Both the position numbers and the translations under genes were made by a program. This document shows positions 56,196-64,000 of a stretch of 64,000 nt of DNA, in pieces. Numbering within the stretch: position 1 is the first letter of the stretch; every line of letters begins with the position of its first letter. Under the pieces are notes generated by a model, which saw only the letters and a list, made by a program, of their open reading frames with translations, made no database searches and was not told the origin of the DNA. Origin of the DNA: Aliidiomarina taiwanensis (GTDB lineage Bacteria; Pseudomonadota; Gammaproteobacteria; Enterobacterales; Alteromonadaceae). The DNA lies in NCBI RefSeq assembly GCF_003987015.1, contig NZ_PIPQ01000001.1, positions 248,001 to 312,000 of the forward strand, written 5' to 3'.

Positions 56196-56247
56196 GGGAC
56201 GATTATACCCTTCCAACAGCAGAACAACAGCCGTTGTTTATAAGCAG

Positions 56248-56511
56248 CTAAAGAACTCGGCGAACCCCGTCAATTGAGGCAAGGCGGTTATACAAGGCTT
56301 CTATTTGCTCCTTGCTTTCAACACGCACACGGATGCTCACTGAGTGGTAAGTGCCTTTACTAGAAGGGCGCGTTGTTGGCGCATAGTCCGCTGGAACATG
56401 CTGTTGCACAACAGCCACCACCTCGTCTGCGAGGTTGTCACGTGCTTCTGCTACGACCTTGTAAGTGAAGTCGCAGGGGAACTCGAGGTACTCATCGAAT
56501 TTTGTATCCAT
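56248..56511 (-). CDS. ybeD: DUF493 family protein YbeD
   Basis: An 87-residue ferredoxin-like-fold protein of unknown precise function, nearly always between dacA and lipB. The family signature [13 protein letters not shown] and the C-terminal [21 protein letters not shown] are present. A regulatory role is proposed for relatives from their ACT-like fold; not demonstrable here. It sits 6 bp after dat. Confidence 0.93.
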   Translation of the reverse strand: MDTKFDEYLEFPCDFTYKVVAEARDNLADEVVAVVQQHVPADYAPTTRPSSKGTYHSVSIRVRVESKEQIEALYNRLASIDGVRRVL

Positions 56512-56517
56512 GAAAGG

Positions 56518-57366
56518 TTACTCCTGAACAATATGAGGTCGGCGGTTACGAAATAATTCCGCTAACTGCTGAGTAATAGGGCCAATACTGCCGTTGTTAA
56601 TTGTGGTAGAGCCAATGGTACCCACAGGCTGTACTTCACGTGTCGAGCTTGACAGAAAACACTCGTCTGCCTGCATGAGCTCGTCGAGGCTAAAGGCGGT
56701 TTCTTTCACCTCAATACCCGCGCTTTCAGCGAGCTCTAAAATCCATTCGCGTGTAATACCGCCCAGAATAAGCTCGTCGTTTGGCGGAGTATATAAACAG
56801 CCATCTTTGACCATAAAGTAGTTGCAGCTTGCCCCTTCGGTTACTCGACCATTGCGGTGCAAGAGAGGCTCAAAAGCACCGCGCTTTTTGGCTTCTTGTT
56901 TCAGCATAATGTTACCAAGCAAGCTAATGCTTTTAATATCGCAACGAAGCCAGCGAATATCTTCAAAAGGCTCAACATGCACCGGGTCCGGGGTTTCTAC
57001 AGGAGGAACCCAGGGACTTGCTGTTGCCATAACCGTGGGGGTTAGTTCGCCTTCAGGTAAATGGTTACGAGGATACTCGGCTCCACGGGTCACTTGAATA
57101 TACACAATGCCGTTAGCTTCAGGGGTAGACTCAGCAAGAGTTTGGCAAATGCTAAGCCACTCTTCACGCTGGTATGGGTTGTCAATGCCGACCTGAGCAA
57201 GCGAACGTTCAAGCCGTTCGTAGTGGTCGTCAAAGAGCAATGGGTACCCCGTATAAAAAGGCACAACTTCGTATACACCGTCGGCAAATAAAAAGCCGCG
57301 ATCAAAAACAGAGACAACCGCTTCTTCAGGCTGACACCACTGTCCGTTTATAAATACATGACTCAT
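56518..57366 (-). CDS. dat: D-amino acid aminotransferase (class IV PLP enzyme)
   Basis: PLP enzyme of 282 residues in the D-alanine/branched-chain aminotransferase fold. It begins with FINGQW and DRGFLFADGVYEV. Schiff-base lysine K145 is in CDIKSISLLGN, the same number as in Bacillus D-amino acid transaminase. The phosphate and ring contacts are TEGASCNYFMV and SSSTREVQPV. Its ATG overlaps the dacA stop (ATGA), and it could supply or recycle D-alanine or D-glutamate for the wall. A branched-chain or aminodeoxychorismate activity is less likely. Confidence 0.85.
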   Translation of the reverse strand: MSHVFINGQWCQPEEAVVSVFDRGFLFADGVYEVVPFYTGYPLLFDDHYERLERSLAQVGIDNPYQREEWLSICQTLAESTPEANGIVYIQVTRGAEYPRNHLPEGELTPTVMATASPWVPPVETPDPVHVEPFEDIRWLRCDIKSISLLGNIMLKQEAKKRGAFEPLLHRNGRVTEGASCNYFMVKDGCLYTPPNDELILGGITREWILELAESAGIEVKETAFSLDELMQADECFLSSSTREVQPVGTIGSTTINNGSIGPITQQLAELFRNRRPHIVQE

Positions 57367-58526
57367 TCGCTGCTAAACTTCTTTTTCAGGCTGTCCATAA
57401 TACGTTTCATAAAGCCGCCACGCTCAACGGCGTGTAAACTGACGAGTGGGAAGCTTGCAATATCGTCACCATCTAAAGTGAGGTACACAGTCCCGAGGGC
57501 TTCACCTTTGGCTAATGGTGCTTCAAGAGGGCGGTCAAGAACAAAATTAGCTTCTAAATTTTGACGTTTCCCCTTTGGAATGGTGACGACCACGTCGTCT
57601 TGTACGCCAAGTTCAATATGGTCACGAGAACCACCCCAAATGCGTTGAGTCACAAAGACTTCGCCGGCTTCATAGGCGGTGACGGTTTCGTAGTAACGGA
57701 AACCATAGTTCAGTAGCTTCTTCGACTCAACCGCACGCGAACGCTCACTTTCAGCCCCCATCACCACAGTAATAAGGCGGGTGTCTTGGTCTGTTGCTGA
57801 AGTAATTAAACTATAGCCAGACTCACTTGTGTGGCCGGTTTTTACGCCATCAACATTGAGGCTTCGGTCCCACAACAGAGTATTTCGGTTGTATTGACGG
57901 ATATCGTTATAAGTAAACTCGCGCTCGCTATGCAAGGCATAAGCTTCTGGTAGCTCACGTATTAAAGCCTGCGCAAGAAGCGCCATGTCATAGGCTGTGG
58001 TGACCTGACCCGGTGCGGGAAGCCCATGAGGGTTACGAAACACGGTATTGTGCATACCTATGCGCTCAGCATGGGTGTTCATTAGGTCAGCAAAGGCGTC
58101 GATACTGCCCGCGATATGTTCGGCCATGGCCACGGACGCGTCGTTCCCTGAGGACACCACAATGCCCCGCTGTAAGTCTGCAACAGGTACGGTTTTCCCC
58201 ACTTCTATAAACATCAGCGAAGAGCCAGGGAAGTTACGCGCCCATGCGTCTTCACTGACAGTGACTAGGTCGTCTGGTTGAATGGTTCCGCGCTCTAGCT
58301 CTTTACCAATAATAAAGTTTGTCATGACTTTCGTTAAGCTGGCAGGCCCGTGGGGTTCATGCTCTGAGCTGGCGGCAATCACTTGGCCTGTTGTATAGTC
58401 CATTAAAACATAGCTGCGGGCATTCACAGACGGAGAAGGGGGAACAATGGCCGCTGCGGAGAAAGAAATCAAACTGACAGCGAGGGTGCCAGCGCGGGCT
58501 AATAATTTGAGGCCTGTGTTGTTCAT
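57363..58526 (-). CDS. dacA: D-alanyl-D-alanine carboxypeptidase DacA (PBP5/6 type)
   Basis: Low-molecular-weight penicillin-binding protein that trims pentapeptides in the periplasm. A signal peptide (LARAGTLAVSLISFSAAA) is followed by the serine triad SLTK (S63, K66), SGN in VVSSGNDASV and KTG in GVKTGHTSESG. The C-terminal beta domain ends in an amphipathic helix (GGFMKRIMDSLKKKF) for membrane attachment. Length 387 (E. coli PBP5 403). Overlaps dat by 4 nt. Confidence 0.96.
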   Translation of the reverse strand: MNNTGLKLLARAGTLAVSLISFSAAAIVPPSPSVNARSYVLMDYTTGQVIAASSEHEPHGPASLTKVMTNFIIGKELERGTIQPDDLVTVSEDAWARNFPGSSLMFIEVGKTVPVADLQRGIVVSSGNDASVAMAEHIAGSIDAFADLMNTHAERIGMHNTVFRNPHGLPAPGQVTTAYDMALLAQALIRELPEAYALHSEREFTYNDIRQYNRNTLLWDRSLNVDGVKTGHTSESGYSLITSATDQDTRLITVVMGAESERSRAVESKKLLNYGFRYYETVTAYEAGEVFVTQRIWGGSRDHIELGVQDDVVVTIPKGKRQNLEANFVLDRPLEAPLAKGEALGTVYLTLDGDDIASFPLVSLHAVERGGFMKRIMDSLKKKFSSE

Positions 58527-58604
58527 CTGTTGGCAAACTCTCTTTTGGTTAATATGGGTTCGTCAAATTTATAAGGTGTAAACTGGGCGGATTATAACAG
58601 AAAG

Positions 58605-59417
58605 TTAGTGTGCTTCGGTACCGTTAACACTTTCTTGCGTTCGAAAAACACCGCTATATCCCGCTTCCGTTAATGTGTCTAGCCATCGTGCGGCTTCCAG
58701 CTCGGAGAAAGGACCAAGCAAGACTCTGTGTAGACCATCCCGTTCCACGATGGTTGCATTTAATTGGTGCCTTGCTGCCAGCTGTTGGCTAAGTTGTTGC
58801 GCATTTTCCTGGCTAGAAGTGGCTGTTACTTGCACATACAGCTGTTCAACTGCGGCTGTGTTAGTGCTGCTGTGGGGCACTTCCTTGCTCGCTGCAAGAG
58901 GGGGGGTCACCACCTCTATTTCGACATGTGCAGTGCCAGTTTCGGTTACCCCTAAGCGGTACGCAGCCGCATAAGACAAATCAATAATGCGGCCTGGGTG
59001 AAAGGGGCCACGGTCGTTTACCCGAACGATAGCTTCACGGCCATTGTCAAGGTTGGTCACTTTTACATAAATAGGTAAGGGCAAGGTTTTGTGTGCAGCT
59101 GTCATGCTAAACATATCGAAATACTCACCATTTGAAGTAAGGTGACCATGAAACTTTCGACCATACCAAGAGGCGATCCCTTGCTCTTTGTACCCTTGTA
59201 CATTGTCAATAATTTGATAATGCTGCCCACGTAATGAGTAGGCACGATTACCTTGACGGCTATAGGGTTCATAACGTGGCACTGGATCAAGAATTTCTGC
59301 CGGTGTCGGTGTTCGTGTCGGGGCTGTGTCTTGTGCCATGCTATAACGGCTTTCCGAGTTGCTACAGGCTACCAGCATAAGGCTACAGACGAGTATTCCT
59401 AAACTTCTTTTTTGCAT
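58605..59417 (-). CDS. rlpA: Septal ring lytic transglycosylase RlpA-like lipoprotein
   Basis: Outer-membrane lipoprotein with lipobox LVAC (C18), a double-psi beta-barrel (GIASWYGRKFHGHLTSNGEYFDM ... VRVNDRGPFHPGRIIDLSYAAA) and a C-terminal SPOR domain from about residue 190 that targets denuded septal glycan. The acid in RVNDRGPF matches the active form found in Pseudomonas RlpA; activity is inferred. Located 2 nt after mltB. Confidence 0.95.
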   Translation of the reverse strand: MQKRSLGILVCSLMLVACSNSESRYSMAQDTAPTRTPTPAEILDPVPRYEPYSRQGNRAYSLRGQHYQIIDNVQGYKEQGIASWYGRKFHGHLTSNGEYFDMFSMTAAHKTLPLPIYVKVTNLDNGREAIVRVNDRGPFHPGRIIDLSYAAAYRLGVTETGTAHVEIEVVTPPLAASKEVPHSSTNTAAVEQLYVQVTATSSQENAQQLSQQLAARHQLNATIVERDGLHRVLLGPFSELEAARWLDTLTEAGYSGVFRTQESVNGTEAH

Positions 59418-59419
59418 AC

Positions 59420-60415
59420 TTAAAGCCCTTGCGCACCACGACGTAGCTGTTCAGATAATTGGTACACAACCATGGCATAAAGGGGACTGTGGTTATAGCG
59501 GGTGATGCTGTAAAAGTTTGGCAAAGCCACCCAGTAAGACGCTTCGTTGTTTTCTTCTTCAAACTTAAAGAGGCGTGCCTTTGTGCCGGGCGCGGCTTCC
59601 GTGGTAAACCGAATACCAGCGCTTTGTAGATCGGCAACAGTATGCGTTAGTTGTTGACCTCGGTTGGAAATAAAGGCTGATGTGTCTGTGGTAGCACCAA
59701 CCCAAGCGGGGGTAGCAATGGGTTGTCCTGGTTGCCAGTGGTGCTTAGCAAAGTAGTTTGCCACACTGCCAATGGCGTCCACTGGATTCGTCAGTAAGTC
59801 GCGTTGGCCATCGCCGTCAAAGTCTACCGCATAAGCACGGTAGCTTGAGGAAATAAATTGACCATAGCCCATAGCACCCGCGTATGAGCCCATAAGCTCT
59901 GTTGGGTTGAGTTGCTCCTCTTGTGTTAGGGCTAAGAAGTGGCCGAGCTCGCTGCGGAAAAAGCGTGCGCGGGGTGGGTAGTGGAAGGCCAGAGTATATA
60001 ATGCATCGAGCACTTTGTGGCGGCCCAAATACCCACCGTAGTAAGTTTCTACACCAATAATAGCCACAATAACTTCAGCAGGAACGCCGTAGGTTTGCTC
60101 GGCACGCTCCAGGGATTCTTTGTGCTCCTGCCAGAAAGCGAGCCCTTTTTCCAACCGCGACGGTGTTAAGAAGATGGGGTAGTACTGATACCAAGGCTTT
60201 GCTTCCCAGGGTGTGGTAATGGCTTCTAAAACAGCGTCGCTGACCTGCGCTTGAGCAAGAATGCGCTCGGCCTGTACGCGCGGTACTTGGTGCTTACTTT
60301 CTAGCTCTTGGTAAAACGTAGCATGCTGGCTATTTGCGGCTGCGGTTTCACTCGCTGTTGCTGTTAATGAAGGGGTCATCAAAAAGAAGCTAGCGAGCAT
60401 CATAATAGGTTTCAT
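59420..60415 (-). CDS. mltB: Lytic murein transglycosylase B (MltB family)
   Basis: Family 3 lytic transglycosylase that cleaves peptidoglycan to anhydro-muropeptides. Catalytic glutamate is in AIIGVETYYGGYLGRH; substrate motifs GAMGYGQFISSSYRAYAVDFDGDG are typical. ATG 60415 has AAGGA 5 nt upstream; an ATG two codons earlier overlaps that site. The 331-residue protein has a cleavable signal (MMLASFFLMTPSLTATA) but no lipobox cysteine, so it is likely soluble, unlike E. coli MltB. Confidence 0.95.
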   Translation of the reverse strand: MKPIMMLASFFLMTPSLTATASETAAANSQHATFYQELESKHQVPRVQAERILAQAQVSDAVLEAITTPWEAKPWYQYYPIFLTPSRLEKGLAFWQEHKESLERAEQTYGVPAEVIVAIIGVETYYGGYLGRHKVLDALYTLAFHYPPRARFFRSELGHFLALTQEEQLNPTELMGSYAGAMGYGQFISSSYRAYAVDFDGDGQRDLLTNPVDAIGSVANYFAKHHWQPGQPIATPAWVGATTDTSAFISNRGQQLTHTVADLQSAGIRFTTEAAPGTKARLFKFEEENNEASYWVALPNFYSITRYNHSPLYAMVVYQLSEQLRRGAQGL

Positions 60416-60423
60416 ACACATCC

Positions 60424-61539
60424 TTAATAACTCATAACAAGGCGCCTATGGGTGGCTATAGCCATTAGAATGCCAAATCCGGCCATCATAGTCACCATAG
60501 ACGTACCGCCATAACTAATGAGAGGGAGGGGAACCCCCACGACAGGTAAAAGCCCGGAGACCATGCCGATATTCACCAACACATAAATAAAGAAGGTGAG
60601 GGTAATACTGCCACCGAGTAAACGCGAAAACATGCTTTGGGCGCGCACTGAAATAAGTAGGCCACGGGCAATCACAAAGCCGTATACGGCCAATAGGGTG
60701 ATCACCCCCATTAAGCCAAATTCCTCACTAAAAACCGAGAAAATAAAGTCTGTATGGCGCTCAGGTAGGAACTCTAACTGCGACTGTGTGCCTTGCAACC
60801 AGCCTTTTCCTTCAATGCCCCCAGAGCCAATAGCTATTTTAGACTGGATAATATGGTAGCCAGCTCCTAAGGGGTCGCGCTCGGGGTTTAATAACGTTAA
60901 TACGCGGCGACGCTGGTAGTCATGTAATCCAAATATCCACATTAAAGGTAAGCTGCAGGCCAGTATAAATAAGCCCGCGCCCATTACACGCCAACTCATT
61001 CCAGCAAGGAACAGAACAAAAACACCAGAAGAGACCACGAGAATGGCCGTACCTAAGTCGGGCTGTAAGAAAATGAGACCTGCGGGAAGAAGGGTCATGG
61101 CAATACCTATCGCCACGTGCCAGACGCGCACGGGGCTAGGGCAGCGGCAACAGTACCAGGCCACCATAAAGGGCACAGCAAGCTTGAGCATTTCTGAAGG
61201 CTGAATACGCGTAATGCCCAGGTCAAGCCAACGCTGTGCGCCTTTTCCTGTTACGCCAAGAATGAGCACAGCGACCAATAGAAGTACACCGAGCAGGTAC
61301 AAAAAAACAGCCCAGGTTCGATAATGTTGGGGATTAACCTGAGCTACCAAGAGCAGGACAAAAAAGGACACGCCAATACGTGTCGCTTGTGCCCAAACAT
61401 AGTCCATTTCTTGGCCGCTGGCACTATAAACAACAAACAAGCTGGTGACACATAAGGCCACTAAAGCGAGTAATAGCGGGCCATCGATGTGAATGCTTGC
61501 TAACCAAGGGTTACGATGACGCTCTTCATTCGTTAACAT
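60424..61539 (-). CDS. rodA: Rod-shape SEDS glycosyltransferase RodA (MrdB)
   Basis: Polymerises lipid II glycan strands in the elongasome with PBP2. Multiple hydrophobic helices over 371 residues; SEDS motifs include GKGAQRWLDLG, FLQPDLGTAI, GGIEGKGWLQGTQSQLEFLPERHTDFIF and the C-terminal GVPLPLISYGGTSM. It overlaps the end of mrdA by 14 nt, consistent with a fixed RodA-PBP2 pair. Confidence 0.97.
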   Translation of the reverse strand: MLTNEERHRNPWLASIHIDGPLLLALVALCVTSLFVVYSASGQEMDYVWAQATRIGVSFFVLLLVAQVNPQHYRTWAVFLYLLGVLLLVAVLILGVTGKGAQRWLDLGITRIQPSEMLKLAVPFMVAWYCCRCPSPVRVWHVAIGIAMTLLPAGLIFLQPDLGTAILVVSSGVFVLFLAGMSWRVMGAGLFILACSLPLMWIFGLHDYQRRRVLTLLNPERDPLGAGYHIIQSKIAIGSGGIEGKGWLQGTQSQLEFLPERHTDFIFSVFSEEFGLMGVITLLAVYGFVIARGLLISVRAQSMFSRLLGGSITLTFFIYVLVNIGMVSGLLPVVGVPLPLISYGGTSMVTMMAGFGILMAIATHRRLVMSY

Positions 61540-63466
61540 GCTGCACCTCTGCTTGTGGGCTCACTTCAGGCGGCTGGATTATCGACTTCGGGCGGTTATT
61601 TTCGCGCTGGTGAGCAAAGTAATAGTCCATGAGTTCTCGAGCCATAGGCGCTGCGTTGCTACCGCCGCCGCCTACGTTTTCTACCGCAATAGCGATCACA
61701 ATCTCGGGCGACTCGACCGGTGCAAAGCCAATAAAGGTGGCGTTGTCGCGTAAGTGCTCGGCACGGTCTTCATTGCTGACACGGTTGTCATTTTCGTCTA
61801 AGGATATGGCGGCAACTTGCGCCGTACCTGTTTTACTAGCTACTGTGTATGTGGTTCCCTGATAGGCTCTGTGGGCAGTACCGCGTATATTGGTCACCAC
61901 ATGCTGCATGGCTGTTTTCACGGTTTGCCAATGGCTAGGGTCTTCTATGGTCATGGGAATATGTTCTGAAGGGGGATTGTAAACAACCCCCTCCGGCGTA
62001 GCAGTTGCCCGCAAGAAGCGAGGCACGAAACGGCGACCTTCACTGGCGAGTATTTGCGTACTGCTTGCCAGTTGCATTGGAGTGACGGTCCAGTAACTTT
62101 GCCCGATACCAACAGACACTGTTTCGCCTGCATACCAAGGCTCTCCAAAACGGCGGCGTTTCCAATGACGTGAAGGCATGAGTGCTGCATTTTCCTCATG
62201 GATATCAATACCGGTTCGTTCGCCAAAGCCGAGCTCCGTCATAAACTCGGAAATACGGTCGATGCCCAGCTGTAAAGCTAAGTCATAAAAGTAGGTGTTG
62301 CAGGATTCCACAATGGCTTTGTCTAAATCAACCCAGCCATGGCCATAGCGTCGCCAGTCACGGAACCGACGCTCCACACCATCAATTTGAAACCAACCCG
62401 GGTCCCAAATGCGTTTTTCAGGCGTGGTTGCCCCGTCGATTAAACCAAGTAACCCTATGTGTGGCTTGATGGTGGAAGCAGGTGGATAGCGACCCTGGGT
62501 AGCGCGGTTAATCAGTGGGTTGTTCGGGTTTTGCAGCAAGGAACGATACCGAGCCGACGAAATGCCACTGACAAACCAGTTGGGGTCGTAACTCGGGGCT
62601 GACGCCATAGCTAAGACACCACCTGTTTGCGCGTCTAACAGGACAATAGCCCCCCGATGGCCAGCAAGCAATTCGCTTGCTTTGCGTTGTAAAGCTCCGT
62701 CAAGCTCTAAATAAATGTCTTTTCCCGGGGTAGGCGGTGTGAAGTCGAGAGTACGGACAACGCGTCCGCGGTTGTTCACCTCAACAGTTTGATAGCCAAC
62801 TTCCCCATGTAAAATGTTTTCATAGTAGCGCTCAATTCCCAATTTACCTATGGTGCGTGTGGCTGCGTAGTTTGCGTATTGTTCTTGCTCGCGCAAGCGG
62901 GTTACGTCTTCGGGGTTAATACGACCAACATAGCCAATTGCATGGGTAAATAAGTCGCCATGGGGGTAGTGGCGTTGCAAGCGTGCTTCTATGGAAACAC
63001 CCGGGAAGTGATGTTGATGCGCTGAAAATCGCGCCACTTGCTCTTCCGTCAGATTGTCGGCAAAGGTCATTTGCGGAAACCTACGGTTATACCTTGGCTG
63101 ACTTATAAATTGTGTAGCGGTTTCTTCCGGTAAATCGAGCAGGGAAACTAAGTCGTGCAAAGTGCTTTCTAGATTGTCGAGCTGCTCTGGGATAATTTCA
63201 ATACTGTAGACGGGCGTATTCACAGCGAGAAGTTCACCGTGTCGGTCCATAATAAGACCCCGGTTGGGTGCCACGGGCAAAACCGTAATGCGGTTACTGT
63301 TCGATCGGTTTTGAAATTCTTGAAAACTGGTTACTTGTAAACGGTACAAGTTAATAAATAAAATAAGAAAGAAAAAAGTAACGATAACGAAGCTGGCAAC
63401 AGCCCGGCGAAAAAACAGCTGAGCTTCGGCTTGATGGTTTCGAATGGCGACACGTTTTGCGTTCAT
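61526..63466 (-). CDS. mrdA: Penicillin-binding protein 2 (MrdA)
   Basis: Elongasome transpeptidase. One N-terminal membrane helix (FVIVTFFFLILFINLYRL, about 26-43), pedestal domain, then transpeptidase with STIK (S331, K334), SCN in VESCNTYFYD and KTG in VASKTGTAQVA. S331 is one residue from E. coli S330, so spacing is conserved. Length 646 (E. coli 633). Overlaps rodA by 14 nt and starts 1 bp after rlmH. Confidence 0.97.
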   Translation of the reverse strand: MNAKRVAIRNHQAEAQLFFRRAVASFVIVTFFFLILFINLYRLQVTSFQEFQNRSNSNRITVLPVAPNRGLIMDRHGELLAVNTPVYSIEIIPEQLDNLESTLHDLVSLLDLPEETATQFISQPRYNRRFPQMTFADNLTEEQVARFSAHQHHFPGVSIEARLQRHYPHGDLFTHAIGYVGRINPEDVTRLREQEQYANYAATRTIGKLGIERYYENILHGEVGYQTVEVNNRGRVVRTLDFTPPTPGKDIYLELDGALQRKASELLAGHRGAIVLLDAQTGGVLAMASAPSYDPNWFVSGISSARYRSLLQNPNNPLINRATQGRYPPASTIKPHIGLLGLIDGATTPEKRIWDPGWFQIDGVERRFRDWRRYGHGWVDLDKAIVESCNTYFYDLALQLGIDRISEFMTELGFGERTGIDIHEENAALMPSRHWKRRRFGEPWYAGETVSVGIGQSYWTVTPMQLASSTQILASEGRRFVPRFLRATATPEGVVYNPPSEHIPMTIEDPSHWQTVKTAMQHVVTNIRGTAHRAYQGTTYTVASKTGTAQVAAISLDENDNRVSNEDRAEHLRDNATFIGFAPVESPEIVIAIAVENVGGGGSNAAPMARELMDYYFAHQRENNRPKSIIQPPEVSPQAEVQHVNE

Positions 63467-63467
63467 G

Positions 63468-63938
63468 TTATTCGCGGTGGTATGGATGGTTGGTTAGCAG
63501 GCTCCAGGCACGAAACAACGCTTCCGCCATGACAACGCGAACCATCGGGTGGGGCAAGGTGAGCGGCGATAAGGACCACTTTTCGTCACTGGCTTGTTGG
63601 CAGGCTGCGGACAAGCCTTCTGGGCCACCGATTAAAAAGGCCACATCGCGACCGTCATGCTGCCAAGCTTGCATACGCTTCGCTAAGGTGTGCGTGCTCC
63701 AAGGCTTGCCTTCGACCTCCAGGGTGACAATACGCGCAGAGCGGGCTACTGCCTTCAGCATGCGCTCACCTTCTTTGTCCGTTAAGCGCTGAATGTCCGC
63801 GTTTTTACCCCGTTTACCCGCTGCAATTTCAATCAGCTCTAAACGCATATCAGCGGGGAAACGCTTGCTATACTCTTGAAAGCCTGCGGTTACCCAGGGC
63901 GGCATTTTTTGCCCGACAGCAATCATTTGTAACCGCAT
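63468..63938 (-). CDS. rlmH: 23S rRNA (pseudouridine1915-N3)-methyltransferase RlmH
   Basis: SPOUT-class methyltransferase acting on helix 69 of 70S ribosomes. The 156 residues align along their length with E. coli RlmH (155): FELIEI-type core ([20 protein letters not shown]), [10 protein letters not shown] and the C-terminal [20 protein letters not shown] and NHPYHRE. Between rsfS and mrdA as in E. coli. Confidence 0.97.
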   Translation of the reverse strand: MRLQMIAVGQKMPPWVTAGFQEYSKRFPADMRLELIEIAAGKRGKNADIQRLTDKEGERMLKAVARSARIVTLEVEGKPWSTHTLAKRMQAWQHDGRDVAFLIGGPEGLSAACQQASDEKWSLSPLTLPHPMVRVVMAEALFRAWSLLTNHPYHRE

Positions 63939-63947
63939 ATCGGCTGA

Positions 63948-64000
63948 TTACCCCCATAGTTTTTCGAGCTGGTAAAAGTCGCGGGTTTCTGGCTGCATCA
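63948..64000 (-). CDS. rsfS: Ribosomal silencing factor RsfS, C-terminal end only
   Basis: The last 17 codons on the minus strand read MQPETRDFYQLEKLWG before TAA, matching the conserved C terminus of RsfS/YbeB (MQ..R..Y.LEKLW). The rest lies beyond the window. It is 9 bp upstream of rlmH, the usual neighbour. Confidence 0.88.
   Translation of the reverse strand, partial: MQPETRDFYQLEKLWG

Overview
The window is a run of chromosomal housekeeping genes from a gammaproteobacterium. Protein sequences and gene order follow the Escherichia coli/Alteromonadales pattern: clpPX-lon-hupB-ppiD, fadIJ, grpE/dnaK/dnaJ, carAB-greA, rlmE-ftsH-folP-glmM, secG-tRNA-Leu, tRNA-fMet-rimP-nusA-infB-rbfA-truB-rpsO-pnp-nlpI and the lipA...rsfS cell-wall cluster. 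The moderate base composition, the co-localisation of these blocks and the inserted MoxR/Bat-type and M16 peptidase genes suggest a marine Alteromonadales such as Idiomarinaceae; that placement is an inference. I found no IS element, CRISPR array, rRNA or prophage. The only clearly accessory-looking piece is a divergent pair of small HTH regulators at 35.9-36.7 kb.

Layout. 1-6.9 kb: protein quality control (ClpP partial, ClpX, Lon, HU, PpiD). 7-14 kb, minus strand: a tightly coupled MoxR-DUF58-DUF4381-BatA-BatB/C-BatD operon. 14.2-17.6 kb: fadIJ beta-oxidation operon behind a FadR-like operator. 17.7-23.6 kb, minus strand: M16 peptidase, bamE, SOS-type recN, nadK. 23.8-27.6 kb: grpE, dnaK, dnaJ. 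27.7-35.8 kb: M48 lipoprotein protease, DAACS symporter, dapB, carAB, greA. 35.9-37.0 kb: HTH pair and yhbY. 37.1-43.1 kb: rlmE, ftsH, folP, glmM, tpiA, secG. 43.2-53.3 kb: two tRNAs and the nusA-infB-pnp block. 53.3-54.5 kb: an unfamiliar secreted zincin with Sel1-like repeats. 54.6-64 kb, minus strand: rsfS (partial), rlmH, mrdA, rodA, mltB, rlpA, dacA, dat, ybeD, lipB, lipA.

Regulation visible in the sequence: sigma-32-type promoters stand before lon, grpE, dnaK and rlmE-ftsH, so much of the window is a heat-shock regulon. LexA controls recN and a FadR-type site controls fadIJ. Several intrinsic terminators lie directly against the Shine-Dalgarno of the next gene (M48 gene, carA, rimP, rbfA, and nearly folP). 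That leaves no space for a promoter and implies read-through or attenuation. Non-AUG starts (TTG for carA, ftsH, rimP; GTG for hupB, tpiA, truB, pnp, nlpI) are chosen from Shine-Dalgarno spacing and family alignment recalled from memory; no database search was run.
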